DNA of 64,000 nt from an uncultured Pelagibacteraceae bacterium (GCA_902595595.1 CACJQX010000001.1:177102-241101), one strand, 5' to 3'. Positions 7,772 through 17,183 are shown, counted from the first letter of the stretch. The notes: generated by a model not told the origin, from the sequence alone. Made by a program: numbers and translations.

Positions 7772-8923
7772 ATGAATATAAATGACTGTTATAATTTTGA
7801 AGATTTTCGAAAATTAGCAAAAAAAAAATTACCAGCTCCTATTTTTCATTATATTGATGGTGGAGCAGATGACGAAGTCACTTTAAATAGAAATACTGAT
7901 GCCTTTAATGATTGTGATTTAGTTCCTAACATTCTTAATAGTGTTGGTGAACCAGATTTGTCCACTACTGTCTTTGGCAGAAAAATTAGTATGCCTTTAT
8001 TTTTATCTCCTACTGCAATGCAAAGTTTATATGACCCTGAGGGAGATAAAGCTTCTGCAAGAGCTGCAGAGAAGTTTGATACAATTTACAGTATGTCCAC
8101 AATGGCGTCTTTTTCAATTGAAGAGGTTGCAAATATTTCTAGCGGGCCAAAACTTTTTCAACTTTATATTCACAAAGATAAATCAATTACTGATGATTTA
8201 ATCGAAAGATGCAGTAGAGCTAATTTTGATGGAATGTGTATTACTGTTGATACACTTGTTGCTGGAAATAGAGAAAGAGATCATAGAACTGGATTTACTA
8301 CACCACCTAAATTTACTTTGGATAGTTTATTGAGTTTTGCAATGAGACCAGGATGGGTTTTCAAATATTTTACAAATAAAAAATTTGAATTAGCAAATAT
8401 AAAAAACAAAACTGATAAAGGTACTAATATTGCAAAATCAGTTATGGATTACATTAATGAACAATACGATCCAGCAATGAATTGGAAAGATGCAGAATAT
8501 TGCATAAAAAAATGGAATAAGCCTATGGCATTAAAAGGTGTAATGTCAGTAGAAGATGCTAAACGAGCAATAGATATTGGTTGTACAGCAATTATGATTT
8601 CAAATCATGGAGGAAGACAACTTGATGGATCAAGATCTCCATTTGATCAAGTTAAAGCAATTTCAGATGCAGTTGGTGATAAATTAGAAATTATTCTTGA
8701 TGGTGGTGTAAGAAGAGGAACACATGTTCTTAAAGCTTTAGCCGCAGGAGCAACTGCATGTAGTTTTGGAAAAGCATTTCTTTTTAGCTTAGGTGCTGGC
8801 GGGCAAAAAGGTGTTGAAAGACTTTTAGAAAATATGCAAAAAGAAATTAGAAGAAATATGATTTTAATGGGCTGTAAGTCTGTTAAAGATCTTGATGCGT
8901 CAAAAATAATATATAGAGATTAA
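7772..8923 (+). CDS. FMN-dependent alpha-hydroxy-acid oxidase / L-lactate dehydrogenase family
   Basis: A 383-residue TIM-barrel flavoprotein of the glycolate oxidase / LldD family. The active-site base is His279 in SNHGGRQLDGS, with the FMN-phosphate region ILDGGVRRGTHVLKAL afterwards and the PLFLSPTAMQ and FQLYIHKD segments earlier. These enzymes oxidise L-2-hydroxy acids such as L-lactate or glycolate to 2-oxo acids. The neighbours (aminotransferase, glcDEF, hydroxyacid dehydrogenases) suggest a role in hydroxyacid oxidation, but the substrate cannot be told from sequence. The family is firm, L-lactate versus another 2-hydroxy acid is open. Confidence 0.9.
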   Translation: MNINDCYNFEDFRKLAKKKLPAPIFHYIDGGADDEVTLNRNTDAFNDCDLVPNILNSVGEPDLSTTVFGRKISMPLFLSPTAMQSLYDPEGDKASARAAEKFDTIYSMSTMASFSIEEVANISSGPKLFQLYIHKDKSITDDLIERCSRANFDGMCITVDTLVAGNRERDHRTGFTTPPKFTLDSLLSFAMRPGWVFKYFTNKKFELANIKNKTDKGTNIAKSVMDYINEQYDPAMNWKDAEYCIKKWNKPMALKGVMSVEDAKRAIDIGCTAIMISNHGGRQLDGSRSPFDQVKAISDAVGDKLEIILDGGVRRGTHVLKALAAGATACSFGKAFLFSLGAGGQKGVERLLENMQKEIRRNMILMGCKSVKDLDASKIIYRD

Positions 8924-8975
8924 AATATAAGAATTTTAAGCATTTATTTGATAAATTAAACTTTTAAACTAAATA

Positions 8976-9005
8976 GACAAAAAACTAATTTTCGTTTAGG
9001 TTGTC
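8976..9005 (+). promoter_or_regulatory. Imperfect hairpin before the aminotransferase-glc operon
   Basis: GACAA at 8976-8980 pairs with TTGTC at 9001-9005, and CTAA pairs with TTAG inside it, leaving a small internal loop and a loop of about seven bases. The element ends 21 bases before the ATG of the aminotransferase gene and lies in the 103-base gap after the hydroxyacid oxidase gene. It could be a leader hairpin or simply a chance inverted repeat; there is no T-run to make it a terminator. Confidence 0.25.
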
Positions 9006-9026
9006 GATTTTAATTTTTAAATTGTT

Positions 9027-10190
9027 ATGGAACTTGCAAAATCTTTAAATAGGCTTGGAACTGAAAGCGCTTTTTCTGTTTTAGCTGAAGCAAAAAAACT
9101 TGAAGCTCAAGGTAAACCGATGATTCATTTAGGTCTAGGTCAACCTGATTTTAAAACTCCAAAACATGTAGTTGACGCAGCAAAAAAAGCTCTAGATGAT
9201 GGACATCACGGATATGTTCTTTCGAATGGTATTTTAGAGTGTAGACAGGCGGTCACTAGATGGATAAAGAAACGTTATAGTGCAGAGGTAGACCCTGAAA
9301 GAATTATTATTATGCCAGGTGGGAAACCAACAATGCATTATGCAATTCAGTGTTTTGGTGAGCCAGGCGCGGAGATAATTCATCCAACTCCAGCTTTTCC
9401 TATTTATGAATCAATGATTAATTTTACTGGTTCTACTGCAGTGCCTTACGATCTAACTGAAGATAAAGATTTAAAGTTTAGTGCAGATAAAATTTTATCT
9501 CTAATTACCGATAAAACTAGATTATTAATTTTAATAAATCCAAATAATCCTACTGGAAGTTTTGTAGAAAAATCAGAAATAGACAAATTGGCTGAGGGTT
9601 TAAAAAAATATCCTCATGTGACTATTTTAAGTGATGAAATTTATAGTAGACAAATTTTTGATGATAAAGAAATGCCAACATTCTTTAATTATCCTGAGTT
9701 AAGAGAAAGATTAATAGTTTTAGAAGGTTGGAGTAAAGCTTACTCAATGACAGGTTGGAGACTCGGTTGGAGTTTTTGGCCAGAAAATTTAGTTGAACAT
9801 GTAAATAAATTATTAATTAATAGTGTATCATGTGTGAATGCTGCTGCTCAGTTCGCAGGTATTGCTGCCCTAGATGGACCTGATGACTCAATTGATGAGA
9901 TGATGGAAAAGTTCACATTAAGAAGAAAATTAATTCATGAAGGTTTGAATAGTTTACCTGGTGTAGAATGTAGTTTACCTGGTGGAGCGTTTTATGCATT
10001 TCCTAAAGTTATTGGAACTGGAATGGATGGTGGTGAATTTTGTAAAAGAGCTATGCATGAGGCGGGTGTTGCTATAGTTCCCGGTACAGCTTTTGGAAAA
10101 ACATGTAAAGATTATGTAAGATTTAGCTTTGCAGCCTCTCGAGATAACATTTCTAACGCATTGGAAAATATCAAAAAAATGTTAGGCTAG
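9027..10190 (+). CDS. Pyridoxal-phosphate aminotransferase, class I/II
   Basis: A 387-residue fold-type I aminotransferase. The PLP Schiff-base lysine is Lys237 in SKAYSMTGWRLGW; LINPNNPTG carries the PLP-contacting Asn, SDEIYS the conserved Asp and Tyr, and the C-terminal VRFSFA the substrate-carboxylate Arg. It belongs to the aspartate/alanine-like group. It is followed after three bases by glcD, so one attractive role is transamination of the glyoxylate produced by glycolate oxidase to glycine; that is inferred from context only. An aspartate or alanine aminotransferase is equally compatible with the motifs. Confidence 0.9.
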   Translation: MELAKSLNRLGTESAFSVLAEAKKLEAQGKPMIHLGLGQPDFKTPKHVVDAAKKALDDGHHGYVLSNGILECRQAVTRWIKKRYSAEVDPERIIIMPGGKPTMHYAIQCFGEPGAEIIHPTPAFPIYESMINFTGSTAVPYDLTEDKDLKFSADKILSLITDKTRLLILINPNNPTGSFVEKSEIDKLAEGLKKYPHVTILSDEIYSRQIFDDKEMPTFFNYPELRERLIVLEGWSKAYSMTGWRLGWSFWPENLVEHVNKLLINSVSCVNAAAQFAGIAALDGPDDSIDEMMEKFTLRRKLIHEGLNSLPGVECSLPGGAFYAFPKVIGTGMDGGEFCKRAMHEAGVAIVPGTAFGKTCKDYVRFSFAASRDNISNALENIKKMLG

Positions 10191-10193
10191 GCT

Positions 10194-11690
10194 ATGTCTG
10201 AAATAGCTTTACCAAAAATTGATAGTTCTATTTTAAATAGAAAAAGTGAAATAGTAAAAAAACTTTCAAAGTTAACCAATATAGAAAATGTATTGAGTGA
10301 GGCTGATGAATTGAGACCGTATGAAACTGATGCTTTATCAGTTTATACGCAAACACCATTAGCAGTAGTACTTCCAGAAAACACAGAAGAAGTAAGCGAG
10401 ATATTAAAATATTGTCATAGTGAAAATATTAAAGTTGTACCAAGAGGTGCAGGCACAGGATTGTCCGGCGGAGCATTACCTCTTCAAGATGCTATTCTTC
10501 TTGGTTTAGGAAAATTTAATAAAATATTAGAAATTGATTACGAAAATAAATGTGTTGTAACTCAGCCAGGAGTTACAAATTTAGGTATTACTCACGCAGT
10601 TCAACACAAAGGATTTTATTATGCGCCAGACCCTTCGAGCCAGTTAGCATGTTCTATAGGTGGAAATGTTGCTGAAAATTCTGGTGGAGTTCATTCATTA
10701 AAGTATGGAACGACCACAAATAATATTTTAGGTGTACAAATGGTTATGATGGATGGAACTATTTGTAGATTTGGAGGAAAATCTTTTGATCAAGAGGGAT
10801 ATGATCTTATGGGTTTAATTTGTGGTTCAGAGGGATTATTGGGAGTTGTCACTGAGGTTACAGTTAAAATTTTAAAAACACCAGAAGTAGTAAGAGCTGC
10901 TTTGATAGGTTTTCCATCTATTAAAGAAGGTGGAGATGCAGCTTCAGAAATTATTTCAAGTGGAATAGTTCCAGCAGGAATGGAAATAATGGATAAAGCT
11001 TTAATTGAGGCAACAGATAATTTTAGTAAAGCAGGATATCCACGAGATGCAGAATTATTATTAATAGTGGAACTTGATGGAACAGTTTCAGAGGTTAATG
11101 AGTTAATTAAAAAAGTAGAGGTAATCTGTAAAAAAAATAATTGCTCTAGTCTTAAACTTAGCAATAGTGAGAAAGAAAGACTTTCATTCTGGGCTGGAAG
11201 AAAAGCAGCCTTTCCTGCATGTGGAGCTATGGCACCTGATTACTATTGTATGGATGGTTCTATTCCAAGAGGCAAGCTTGCTGAAGCATTATTAGAAATA
11301 AAAAAATTATCTGAAAAATATGAGCTACCAGTGGCAAATTGTTTTCACGCGGGTGATGGAAATTTACATCCACTTATTATGTTTGATGGAAATGATAAAG
11401 AACAACTTAGAAAAACTGAAGAGTTTGGTTCGGAAATATTAAAAACATGTGTGAGACTTGGTGGAGTAATTACAGGAGAGCATGGTGTTGGTATAGAAAA
11501 GCGAGAACTTATGTGTGAAATGTTCAATGACAACGATATTCAACAACAATTGAGTATCAAAAAGTCATTAGATGAAAAAAATTTATTAAATCCTGGAAAA
11601 GTTTATCCTATACTTAGAAAATGTGCAGAGGAAGGAAGGGTTCATGTCCACAAAAATAAAGATAAATTCCCAGATCTCCCAAGATTCTAA
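10194..11690 (+). CDS. glcD: Glycolate oxidase FAD-binding subunit GlcD
   Basis: A 498-residue FAD-linked oxidase with a PCMH-type FAD domain (PRGAGTGLSGGALP near residues 80-93, and the CSIGGNVAENSGG stretch) and the C-terminal cap with CFHAGDGNLHP and the GEHGVGIEKRE motif. This is the catalytic, flavin-bearing subunit of the GlcDEF glycolate oxidase that oxidises glycolate to glyoxylate. Length matches E. coli GlcD (499). It is followed by glcE and glcF in overlapping order, so the three-subunit enzyme is complete here. Confidence 0.95.
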   Translation: MSEIALPKIDSSILNRKSEIVKKLSKLTNIENVLSEADELRPYETDALSVYTQTPLAVVLPENTEEVSEILKYCHSENIKVVPRGAGTGLSGGALPLQDAILLGLGKFNKILEIDYENKCVVTQPGVTNLGITHAVQHKGFYYAPDPSSQLACSIGGNVAENSGGVHSLKYGTTTNNILGVQMVMMDGTICRFGGKSFDQEGYDLMGLICGSEGLLGVVTEVTVKILKTPEVVRAALIGFPSIKEGGDAASEIISSGIVPAGMEIMDKALIEATDNFSKAGYPRDAELLLIVELDGTVSEVNELIKKVEVICKKNNCSSLKLSNSEKERLSFWAGRKAAFPACGAMAPDYYCMDGSIPRGKLAEALLEIKKLSEKYELPVANCFHAGDGNLHPLIMFDGNDKEQLRKTEEFGSEILKTCVRLGGVITGEHGVGIEKRELMCEMFNDNDIQQQLSIKKSLDEKNLLNPGKVYPILRKCAEEGRVHVHKNKDKFPDLPRF

Positions 11691-12924
11691 TAACATCTAT
11701 TATCCCAAAGATGAGTCGGAAGTTTCAGATTTAATTAGGGAACTATATAAACAAGATTCTCCAACAGAAATTATCGGTAACAACTCAAAAAGTTTTATTG
11801 GAAATAAAACGCAGTCAGCTAATACTACGTCTTTATCTAAAATCTCAGGTATTATCGATTATAGACCTGAAGAATTGTATATTAAAGTTAAAGCCTGTAC
11901 ACCAATCAATGAAATCGAGCAGGTCTTAAGCGAAAATAATCAAGAGCTAGCTTTTGAACCAATAGACTTTGGATATATTAAAGAAGGTAAGTCAAATAAA
12001 GGGACAATAGCAGGATACTTATCTTGCAATTATGCAGGTTCACGAAGATTTAAAGTTGGTAGTGTGAGAGATCATGTCTTGGGTTTTAAGGGAGTTAATG
12101 GAAAGGGAGATATAATTAAATCAGGTGGTACTGTTGTTAAGAACGTAACAGGTTATGATTTATCAAAACTTATAGCTGGTTCGTTTGGTACTCTCGTTGC
12201 TTTAACCGAAATTACATTAAAGGTGCTACCTAAGAAAGATTCTTCCAAAACTGTAATAATTTATCCTAGTAATTTCGAACAAATTTATGATTTTTTTAAT
12301 AAACTATCTAGCTCAAGTAGTGAAATTTCTGGTGCCGTTTTTGTTCCTGAACAATCAAAGGATAAAGATTTTGTTACTAAAAAAAATTCTGTTTTTAAGT
12401 TTAATGATCTTAAATCAAATGTTTCATTTATAGCATTTAGAGTTGAAGGGGACAAAATTTCAATTGAAGAAAAAATTAACAATTTAAAAAAAGAGCTTAA
12501 ATTAAGTAATTCAGATATTTCTACTCTTGATGTTTATCAATCAGAACCATTTTGGAAAAAAGTGAATAATTTAGAGGTATTTGAAAAGACTGAGCATAAT
12601 TTAATACGAATGGTGATACCACCTGCAAATGGTTCAAAACTATGCAAACATCTAGAAAACAACCATAACTATTTTGTTGATTGGTGTGGGTCGTTATTCT
12701 GGATTGAAGTTAATAATAAAAAAGAAGAAAAGATTAAAGACTTAAAAAAAATGGCAAAAGATTTTGGAGGTTATTTGACAGTAATTAAAACTTCATCAGA
12801 ATATGACTATGGAGAAGCTATTTTTACTGTTGATAAAGTACGTTTAATGATTTCTGAAAAAGTAAAACAAAGTTTTGATCCTAAAAGAATTTTAAACCCA
12901 GGGAAAATGTATAGAGGAGTTTAA
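11644..12924 (+). CDS. glcE: Glycolate oxidase FAD-binding subunit GlcE
   Basis: A 426-residue protein with a single FAD-binding domain: TEIIGNNSKSF, the GTIAGYLSCNYAGSRR stretch and VKNVTGYDLSKLIAGSFGTL, all features of GlcE, plus the C-terminal DPKRILNPGKMY. A longer GTG-start form from 11623 is possible, but the ATG at 11644 has a strong GAGGAAGGAAGG ribosome binding site directly upstream, inside the glcD coding sequence, so 11644 is preferred. glcE thus overlaps glcD by 47 bases. It overlaps glcF by one base. Confidence 0.92.
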   Translation: MSTKIKINSQISQDSNNIYYPKDESEVSDLIRELYKQDSPTEIIGNNSKSFIGNKTQSANTTSLSKISGIIDYRPEELYIKVKACTPINEIEQVLSENNQELAFEPIDFGYIKEGKSNKGTIAGYLSCNYAGSRRFKVGSVRDHVLGFKGVNGKGDIIKSGGTVVKNVTGYDLSKLIAGSFGTLVALTEITLKVLPKKDSSKTVIIYPSNFEQIYDFFNKLSSSSSEISGAVFVPEQSKDKDFVTKKNSVFKFNDLKSNVSFIAFRVEGDKISIEEKINNLKKELKLSNSDISTLDVYQSEPFWKKVNNLEVFEKTEHNLIRMVIPPANGSKLCKHLENNHNYFVDWCGSLFWIEVNNKKEEKIKDLKKMAKDFGGYLTVIKTSSEYDYGEAIFTVDKVRLMISEKVKQSFDPKRILNPGKMYRGV

Positions 12925-14213
12925 TGCAAACAAAATTTACAGAAGAACAGCTTAGAGATCCTGACAATTTTGCAAACGAAAAAGTTTTTAAAAAATGTGT
13001 GCATTGTGGAATGTGTAATGCTACTTGCCCTACGCATCAACTTCTAGGTGATGAGTTAGATGGTCCTAGAGGACGTATTTATCTTATTAAAGATATGCTC
13101 GAAAATAATAGGAAACCAACCGAAAAAGTTGTAAAGCATATTGATCGATGCCTCTCATGTTACAGCTGTATGACTACTTGTCCTGCAGGAGTAAATTATA
13201 TGCATATAATTGATCATGGAAAAAAATATATTGAAAAAAATTATCAAAGATCTCTCTTTGATAAACTAATAAGGTATTTTTTATCTATTACTCTTCCAAA
13301 TACAAAAGTTTTTCGATTATCAAGTTTATTAGTAAAATTATCAAAGCCATTCAAATTCTTAATGCCATCAAAAATTAAGGATATGATTGAATTAATGCCT
13401 ACAAATTTTCCTAAAAAAAGTTTACCAATAAAAGAAGTTTACAAATCTTCCACTAAAAAAAGAATTGCTAGAGTTGCTCTTTTAACAGGGTGTGTACAAA
13501 AAGAAATATCTCCTCAAATTAATGAAGCAACAATAAGGTTATTAAACAGACACGGTGTAGAAGTAGTTGTTCCAAAAAAAATTCGTTGTTGTGGATCTTT
13601 AAATCATCATCTTGGAAAAGAGGAGGATGCTCATCAAGATTTTAAAAACAATATAAACACTTGGTATGAGGAACATCAAAAAGGAAATTTGGATGCAATT
13701 TTATCAAATACGTCCGGTTGTGGAACAACCATGAAAGATTATGGATTTATTTTTCGTGAAGATAAAGAGCTAAGTAAAAAAGCTAAAGTAATATCAGAAC
13801 TTACAAAAGATATATCAGAATATATATTCGAAAGTTTGAAACTTGATATTAAAGATAAAGGAAAAAAATATAAAGTAGCATATCACTCTGCGTGTTCAAT
13901 GCAGCATGGTCAAAAGGTTCATTCGCAGCCAGTTTCATTACTTGAGAAAACTAATAATGAAATTATGGAAATTCCAGAAGGCCATATATGTTGTGGATCA
14001 GCTGGTACTTACAACATTTTGCAATCAAAAATTGCAAAACAATTATTAAAGAAAAAAGTAAATAATATTGAAAGTTTAAATCCAGATTTTATCTCTACAG
14101 GAAATATTGGTTGTATTACCCAAATCGCTCATGGTACTAAAGTTCCGATATTACATACAATTGAAGTTTTAGATTGGTACACTGGAGGACCAAAACCTGA
14201 AATTTTAAAATAA
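12924..14213 (+). CDS. glcF: Glycolate oxidase iron-sulfur subunit GlcF
   Basis: A 429-residue protein with two N-terminal 4Fe-4S binding motifs (CVHCGMCNATCP and CLSCYSCMTTCP) and two cysteine-rich CCG domains in the C-terminal half (RCCGSLNHH and HICCGSAGTYN). This is the electron-transfer subunit that passes electrons from GlcDE to the quinone pool at the membrane. The start codon overlaps the glcE stop by one base (TAATG). Length is close to E. coli GlcF (407). Confidence 0.95.
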   Translation: MQTKFTEEQLRDPDNFANEKVFKKCVHCGMCNATCPTHQLLGDELDGPRGRIYLIKDMLENNRKPTEKVVKHIDRCLSCYSCMTTCPAGVNYMHIIDHGKKYIEKNYQRSLFDKLIRYFLSITLPNTKVFRLSSLLVKLSKPFKFLMPSKIKDMIELMPTNFPKKSLPIKEVYKSSTKKRIARVALLTGCVQKEISPQINEATIRLLNRHGVEVVVPKKIRCCGSLNHHLGKEEDAHQDFKNNINTWYEEHQKGNLDAILSNTSGCGTTMKDYGFIFREDKELSKKAKVISELTKDISEYIFESLKLDIKDKGKKYKVAYHSACSMQHGQKVHSQPVSLLEKTNNEIMEIPEGHICCGSAGTYNILQSKIAKQLLKKKVNNIESLNPDFISTGNIGCITQIAHGTKVPILHTIEVLDWYTGGPKPEILK

Positions 14214-14218
14214 AAATT

Positions 14219-15172
14219 ATGAAAAAGGTTTTAATTACAAGACGTTTAATAAGAGAAAGTGAAGACAAAGCATCTAAATTATTTGATGCAAAATTTAATA
14301 CTAATGATGAACTTTATTCACAAAAAAAAATTATTGAAATGAGTGAAGGATTTGACGGTATATTATCATCATTAACTGAAAAATTAGATGCAGAAACAAT
14401 TAATCAATTACCAGACACTGTAAAAATTATTTCAAATTTTGCAGTTGGATTTGGAAACATTGATTTAGAGGCAGCAAAAAATAGAGGTATAGCAGTAACA
14501 AATACACCAGAAGTTTTATCAGATGCTACAGCAGAAATTGGAATTTTATTAATTTTAGGAGCATGTAGAAGAGCTTCCGAAGGAATAGAGTCCGCAAAAG
14601 AAGGTGGATGGAAATGGTCTGCTGATTATTTAATTGGGAAACAATTAACAGGAACAAGATTAGGAATTTTAGGTATGGGTCGTATTGGCCAAAAAATTGC
14701 AAAAATTGCAAAATCTTTAGGTATGGTTATTCATTATCATAATCGTTCAAAATTAAGTGAAGATAAAGAGCAAGGTGCAACATATCATGACAGCATAAAA
14801 AGTCTTTTTTCAGTCTCAGATGTTTTATCAATTTGTTGTCCAGCCACAAAAGAAACAGAGAACTTGATAAATAAAGAGACTGTTGAGTATTTCCCCAAAG
14901 GTGCTGTGATAACTAATGTTGCAAGAGGTGATATAGTTGATGATGAAGCTTTAATTGATGCATTGAATAGAAGAAAAATTTATGCAGCAGGATTAGATGT
15001 TTATAAAAATGAGCCAAATCTAAATCCTGGTTATTTAAAAATTCCAAGTGCTTTTGTTTTACCTCATCTGGGCAGTGCAACAAAAGATACAAGAATTGCA
15101 ATGGGAAATTTAGCAATTGATAATTTAGATGAGTTTTTTAGAACTGGTAATTGTATTAATAAAGTAAATTAA
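14219..15172 (+). CDS. D-2-hydroxyacid dehydrogenase (glyoxylate/hydroxypyruvate reductase type)
   Basis: A 317-residue NAD(P)-dependent dehydrogenase of the D-isomer-specific family. It has the Rossmann motif GILGMGRIGQKIAKIA, the catalytic Arg in NVARGDIVDDEAL, the Glu in YKNEP and the His in LPHLGSAT, so the Arg-Glu-His triad is complete. Family members reduce glyoxylate to glycolate and hydroxypyruvate to D-glycerate. Placement five bases after glcF and two bases before a beta-hydroxyacid dehydrogenase gene supports a glyoxylate/glycerate role. The precise substrate is not decided by sequence. Confidence 0.9.
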   Translation: MKKVLITRRLIRESEDKASKLFDAKFNTNDELYSQKKIIEMSEGFDGILSSLTEKLDAETINQLPDTVKIISNFAVGFGNIDLEAAKNRGIAVTNTPEVLSDATAEIGILLILGACRRASEGIESAKEGGWKWSADYLIGKQLTGTRLGILGMGRIGQKIAKIAKSLGMVIHYHNRSKLSEDKEQGATYHDSIKSLFSVSDVLSICCPATKETENLINKETVEYFPKGAVITNVARGDIVDDEALIDALNRRKIYAAGLDVYKNEPNLNPGYLKIPSAFVLPHLGSATKDTRIAMGNLAIDNLDEFFRTGNCINKVN

Positions 15173-15173
15173 A

Positions 15174-16088
15174 ATGTCTCAATCGATAGCTTTCATCGGC
15201 GTTGGCAACATGGGTTGTCTAATGGCTGAAAATTTAATGAAGGCAGGTAAATCTGTAAAAGTTTTTGACGTCTCAAAAAAAATGCTTGGGATTGCAAAAG
15301 ATAAAAATCTTGAAATAGCCGAAAATTTAGATGATCTAATTACAGATCATGTTGATGCGGTTATTACTATGCTTCCAGAGGGCAAGCATTCTAAGGAAGT
15401 TTATTTAGGTGATAATGGAATAATAAATAAAGTTTCAAAAAATAGTTTGCTAATTGATTGTTCTACAATTGATATTCAAACTTCTATTGAAATTGGAAAA
15501 AAAGCTTCAGAAAAAGGAATAGAAATGATTGATGCGCCAGTTAGTGGTGGAGTAATGGGAGCGCAAAAAGCAACTTTAAATATAATGGTTGGTGGATCAA
15601 AAGAAGCTTTTGAAAAAGCGCTTCCTTTATTAAAAATCATGGGAAAAAATATATTTCATGCAGGTGATTTAGGTAGTGGGAATGGTGCTAAGATTTGTAA
15701 CAACATGGCCTTAGGCATTGCAATGATTGCTGCTTCAGAGTCGTTAATGTTAGCAAAAAGATTAAATATAGATATTAAAAAAGTTCATGAAATCATGAAA
15801 AATGCATCAGGTAATAGTTGGCCAATTTCTGTATATCCACCTTTACCTGGTTTAATTGATGGTACGCCTTCAAATAACAATTATCGTCCAGGTTTCTCTG
15901 CAGGCATGATGAATAAAGATCTTAAACTTGCAAATGATTGTGCGAAAAGTGTGAATGCTGAAACACCATTAGGAAAAATGGCTCTAGAAATTTATGATCA
16001 ATTTTGTAAAGAAGGAAACGATACTAAAGATTTTTCAGCGATCTCTAAAGTTATAGGCGGTAATGCTTGGGATTATCCAATTGATTAA
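15174..16088 (+). CDS. NAD-binding beta-hydroxyacid dehydrogenase (3-hydroxyisobutyrate / tartronate semialdehyde reductase family)
   Basis: A 304-residue enzyme with the N-terminal Rossmann motif FIGVGNMGCLMAENLMKAG, the substrate-binding signature DAPVSGGVMGAQKATLNIM and the catalytic Lys in GSGNGAKICNNM. Family members include 3-hydroxyisobutyrate dehydrogenase (mmsB) and 2-hydroxy-3-oxopropionate (tartronate semialdehyde) reductase (garR/glxR). Full-length alignment pattern, especially SWPISVYPPLPG, resembles MmsB. Its position at the end of the glycolate block would fit a tartronate semialdehyde reductase, but no glyoxylate carboligase gene is present; with mmsA at 54 kb, a valine-catabolic role is also possible. 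Confidence 0.87.
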   Translation: MSQSIAFIGVGNMGCLMAENLMKAGKSVKVFDVSKKMLGIAKDKNLEIAENLDDLITDHVDAVITMLPEGKHSKEVYLGDNGIINKVSKNSLLIDCSTIDIQTSIEIGKKASEKGIEMIDAPVSGGVMGAQKATLNIMVGGSKEAFEKALPLLKIMGKNIFHAGDLGSGNGAKICNNMALGIAMIAASESLMLAKRLNIDIKKVHEIMKNASGNSWPISVYPPLPGLIDGTPSNNNYRPGFSAGMMNKDLKLANDCAKSVNAETPLGKMALEIYDQFCKEGNDTKDFSAISKVIGGNAWDYPID

Positions 16089-16094
16089 ATAAAT

Positions 16095-17183
16095 TTATTG
16101 TAAGTGTTTATAAATTGTTGTTCTAGAAATACCTAATTTTCTAGAAGTTGCAGAGATATTATTTGTTTCATCAAAAGTTGATCTAATTAAAGTACATTTC
16201 TCTCTTTTAATTTTTGTATCTTCACAATTTTTACAAGTACTCAGTTTTTTTTCTTTTTTTGTTTCAACAAATTTATTTTCCTTAAAAATTTGACTTTTGA
16301 CCACAAAAACAGATGAGCCCAAATGATCAGTAATTTTTAATGTTTTATTATTTAATAAATCTGATGCGATAGATGAAAATGAATTTGTAAAAATTTTATT
16401 AAAATTTTCATTTTTAAGATCTACTAATCCATTAAGCATAATTTTTGCATTACTGTTAGCACCTACAATTAGACCGTCTCCATTGATAGCCAACAAACCA
16501 ACACTTGTTGTTGATAAATATTCTTGTCGAGGATGAAAGGATAAAATTAATTCATGTTCAAACTTTTTTAAAAATAATTTTGTTTCGATACTTCTGGTTG
16601 CTAGTTTCACTAAAGCTAGAGTATGTTGCTCTCTAGACATGTAGTCAGTTGAAGCATCTATAATTCCAATAGTCTTACCATCATAATTAATTATTGGACT
16701 TGCGAAACAAGATATATTTTCATGCGCTATAAAAAAATGTTCTTTACCAGAGACTATTGTTGGTTTTTTTAATTCAACAGATAATCCTAAACCATTTGTA
16801 CCACAAACCTTCTCAGCCCATATAGATCCTGGTATAACTGTTTTACCTACGTCGGTTTGAAGACAAGTTTTGTCATATATTGTATCAAGTACTAAGCCAT
16901 TCTCATCTGAATATGCGACCATAAAATTAGTTCCAGCAATTTGTGAGTATAAAAGTTCTAATTCTGGGAGAACTATTTTTCTAAGAGCTTCATTTTTTTC
17001 TTTGATTTCTTTTAATTGAACAGAGGATACCACGCTTTGTTTTGGATCTTTAAATGGATTAAGACCCTCTGCGATGCATCTTGACCAACTATCAGAAATC
17101 TCCTTACCCATCTCATAAGATAGCATTCCTCTTTTTTTTAGGATATCTTTAAACTCTTTTTTTAGTGAAGATAAATTTCCCAT
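16095..17183 (-). CDS. AcoR-like GAF/PAS regulator with Fis-type HTH, lacking AAA+
   Basis: A 362-residue regulator from the ATG at 17181-17183 (an upstream-extended form to 17276 adds a poorly supported leader). The N-terminal half has the GAF-type sensor of AcoR proteins: GSIWAEKVCGTNGLGLSV and HENISCFASPI. A PAS-like segment (GLLAINGDGLIVGANSNA) follows, then a C-x2-C-x9-C cluster (Cys317, 320, 330), then a C-terminal Fis-type helix-turn-helix with NISATSRKLGISRTTIYKHL. The sigma-54 AAA+ domain normal in AcoR is absent, so it cannot act as a sigma-54 activator. It is divergent from the alcohol dehydrogenase gene and probably controls it and the ABC operon. Confidence 0.82.
   Translation of the reverse strand: MGNLSSLKKEFKDILKKRGMLSYEMGKEISDSWSRCIAEGLNPFKDPKQSVVSSVQLKEIKEKNEALRKIVLPELELLYSQIAGTNFMVAYSDENGLVLDTIYDKTCLQTDVGKTVIPGSIWAEKVCGTNGLGLSVELKKPTIVSGKEHFFIAHENISCFASPIINYDGKTIGIIDASTDYMSREQHTLALVKLATRSIETKLFLKKFEHELILSFHPRQEYLSTTSVGLLAINGDGLIVGANSNAKIMLNGLVDLKNENFNKIFTNSFSSIASDLLNNKTLKITDHLGSSVFVVKSQIFKENKFVETKKEKKLSTCKNCEDTKIKREKCTLIRSTFDETNNISATSRKLGISRTTIYKHLQ

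Noticed and set aside
10790-11164. 124-residue minus-strand frame within glcD
   Set aside because: Antisense shadow of a conserved flavoprotein; no ribosome binding site.
11623-11643. GTG start for glcE
   Set aside because: ATG 11644 has a strong GAGGAAGGAAGG ribosome binding site directly upstream, which the GTG would place inside the coding frame.
16105-17183. Sigma-54-dependent activator
   Set aside because: The AAA+ domain with the GAFTGA motif needed to contact sigma-54 is absent.
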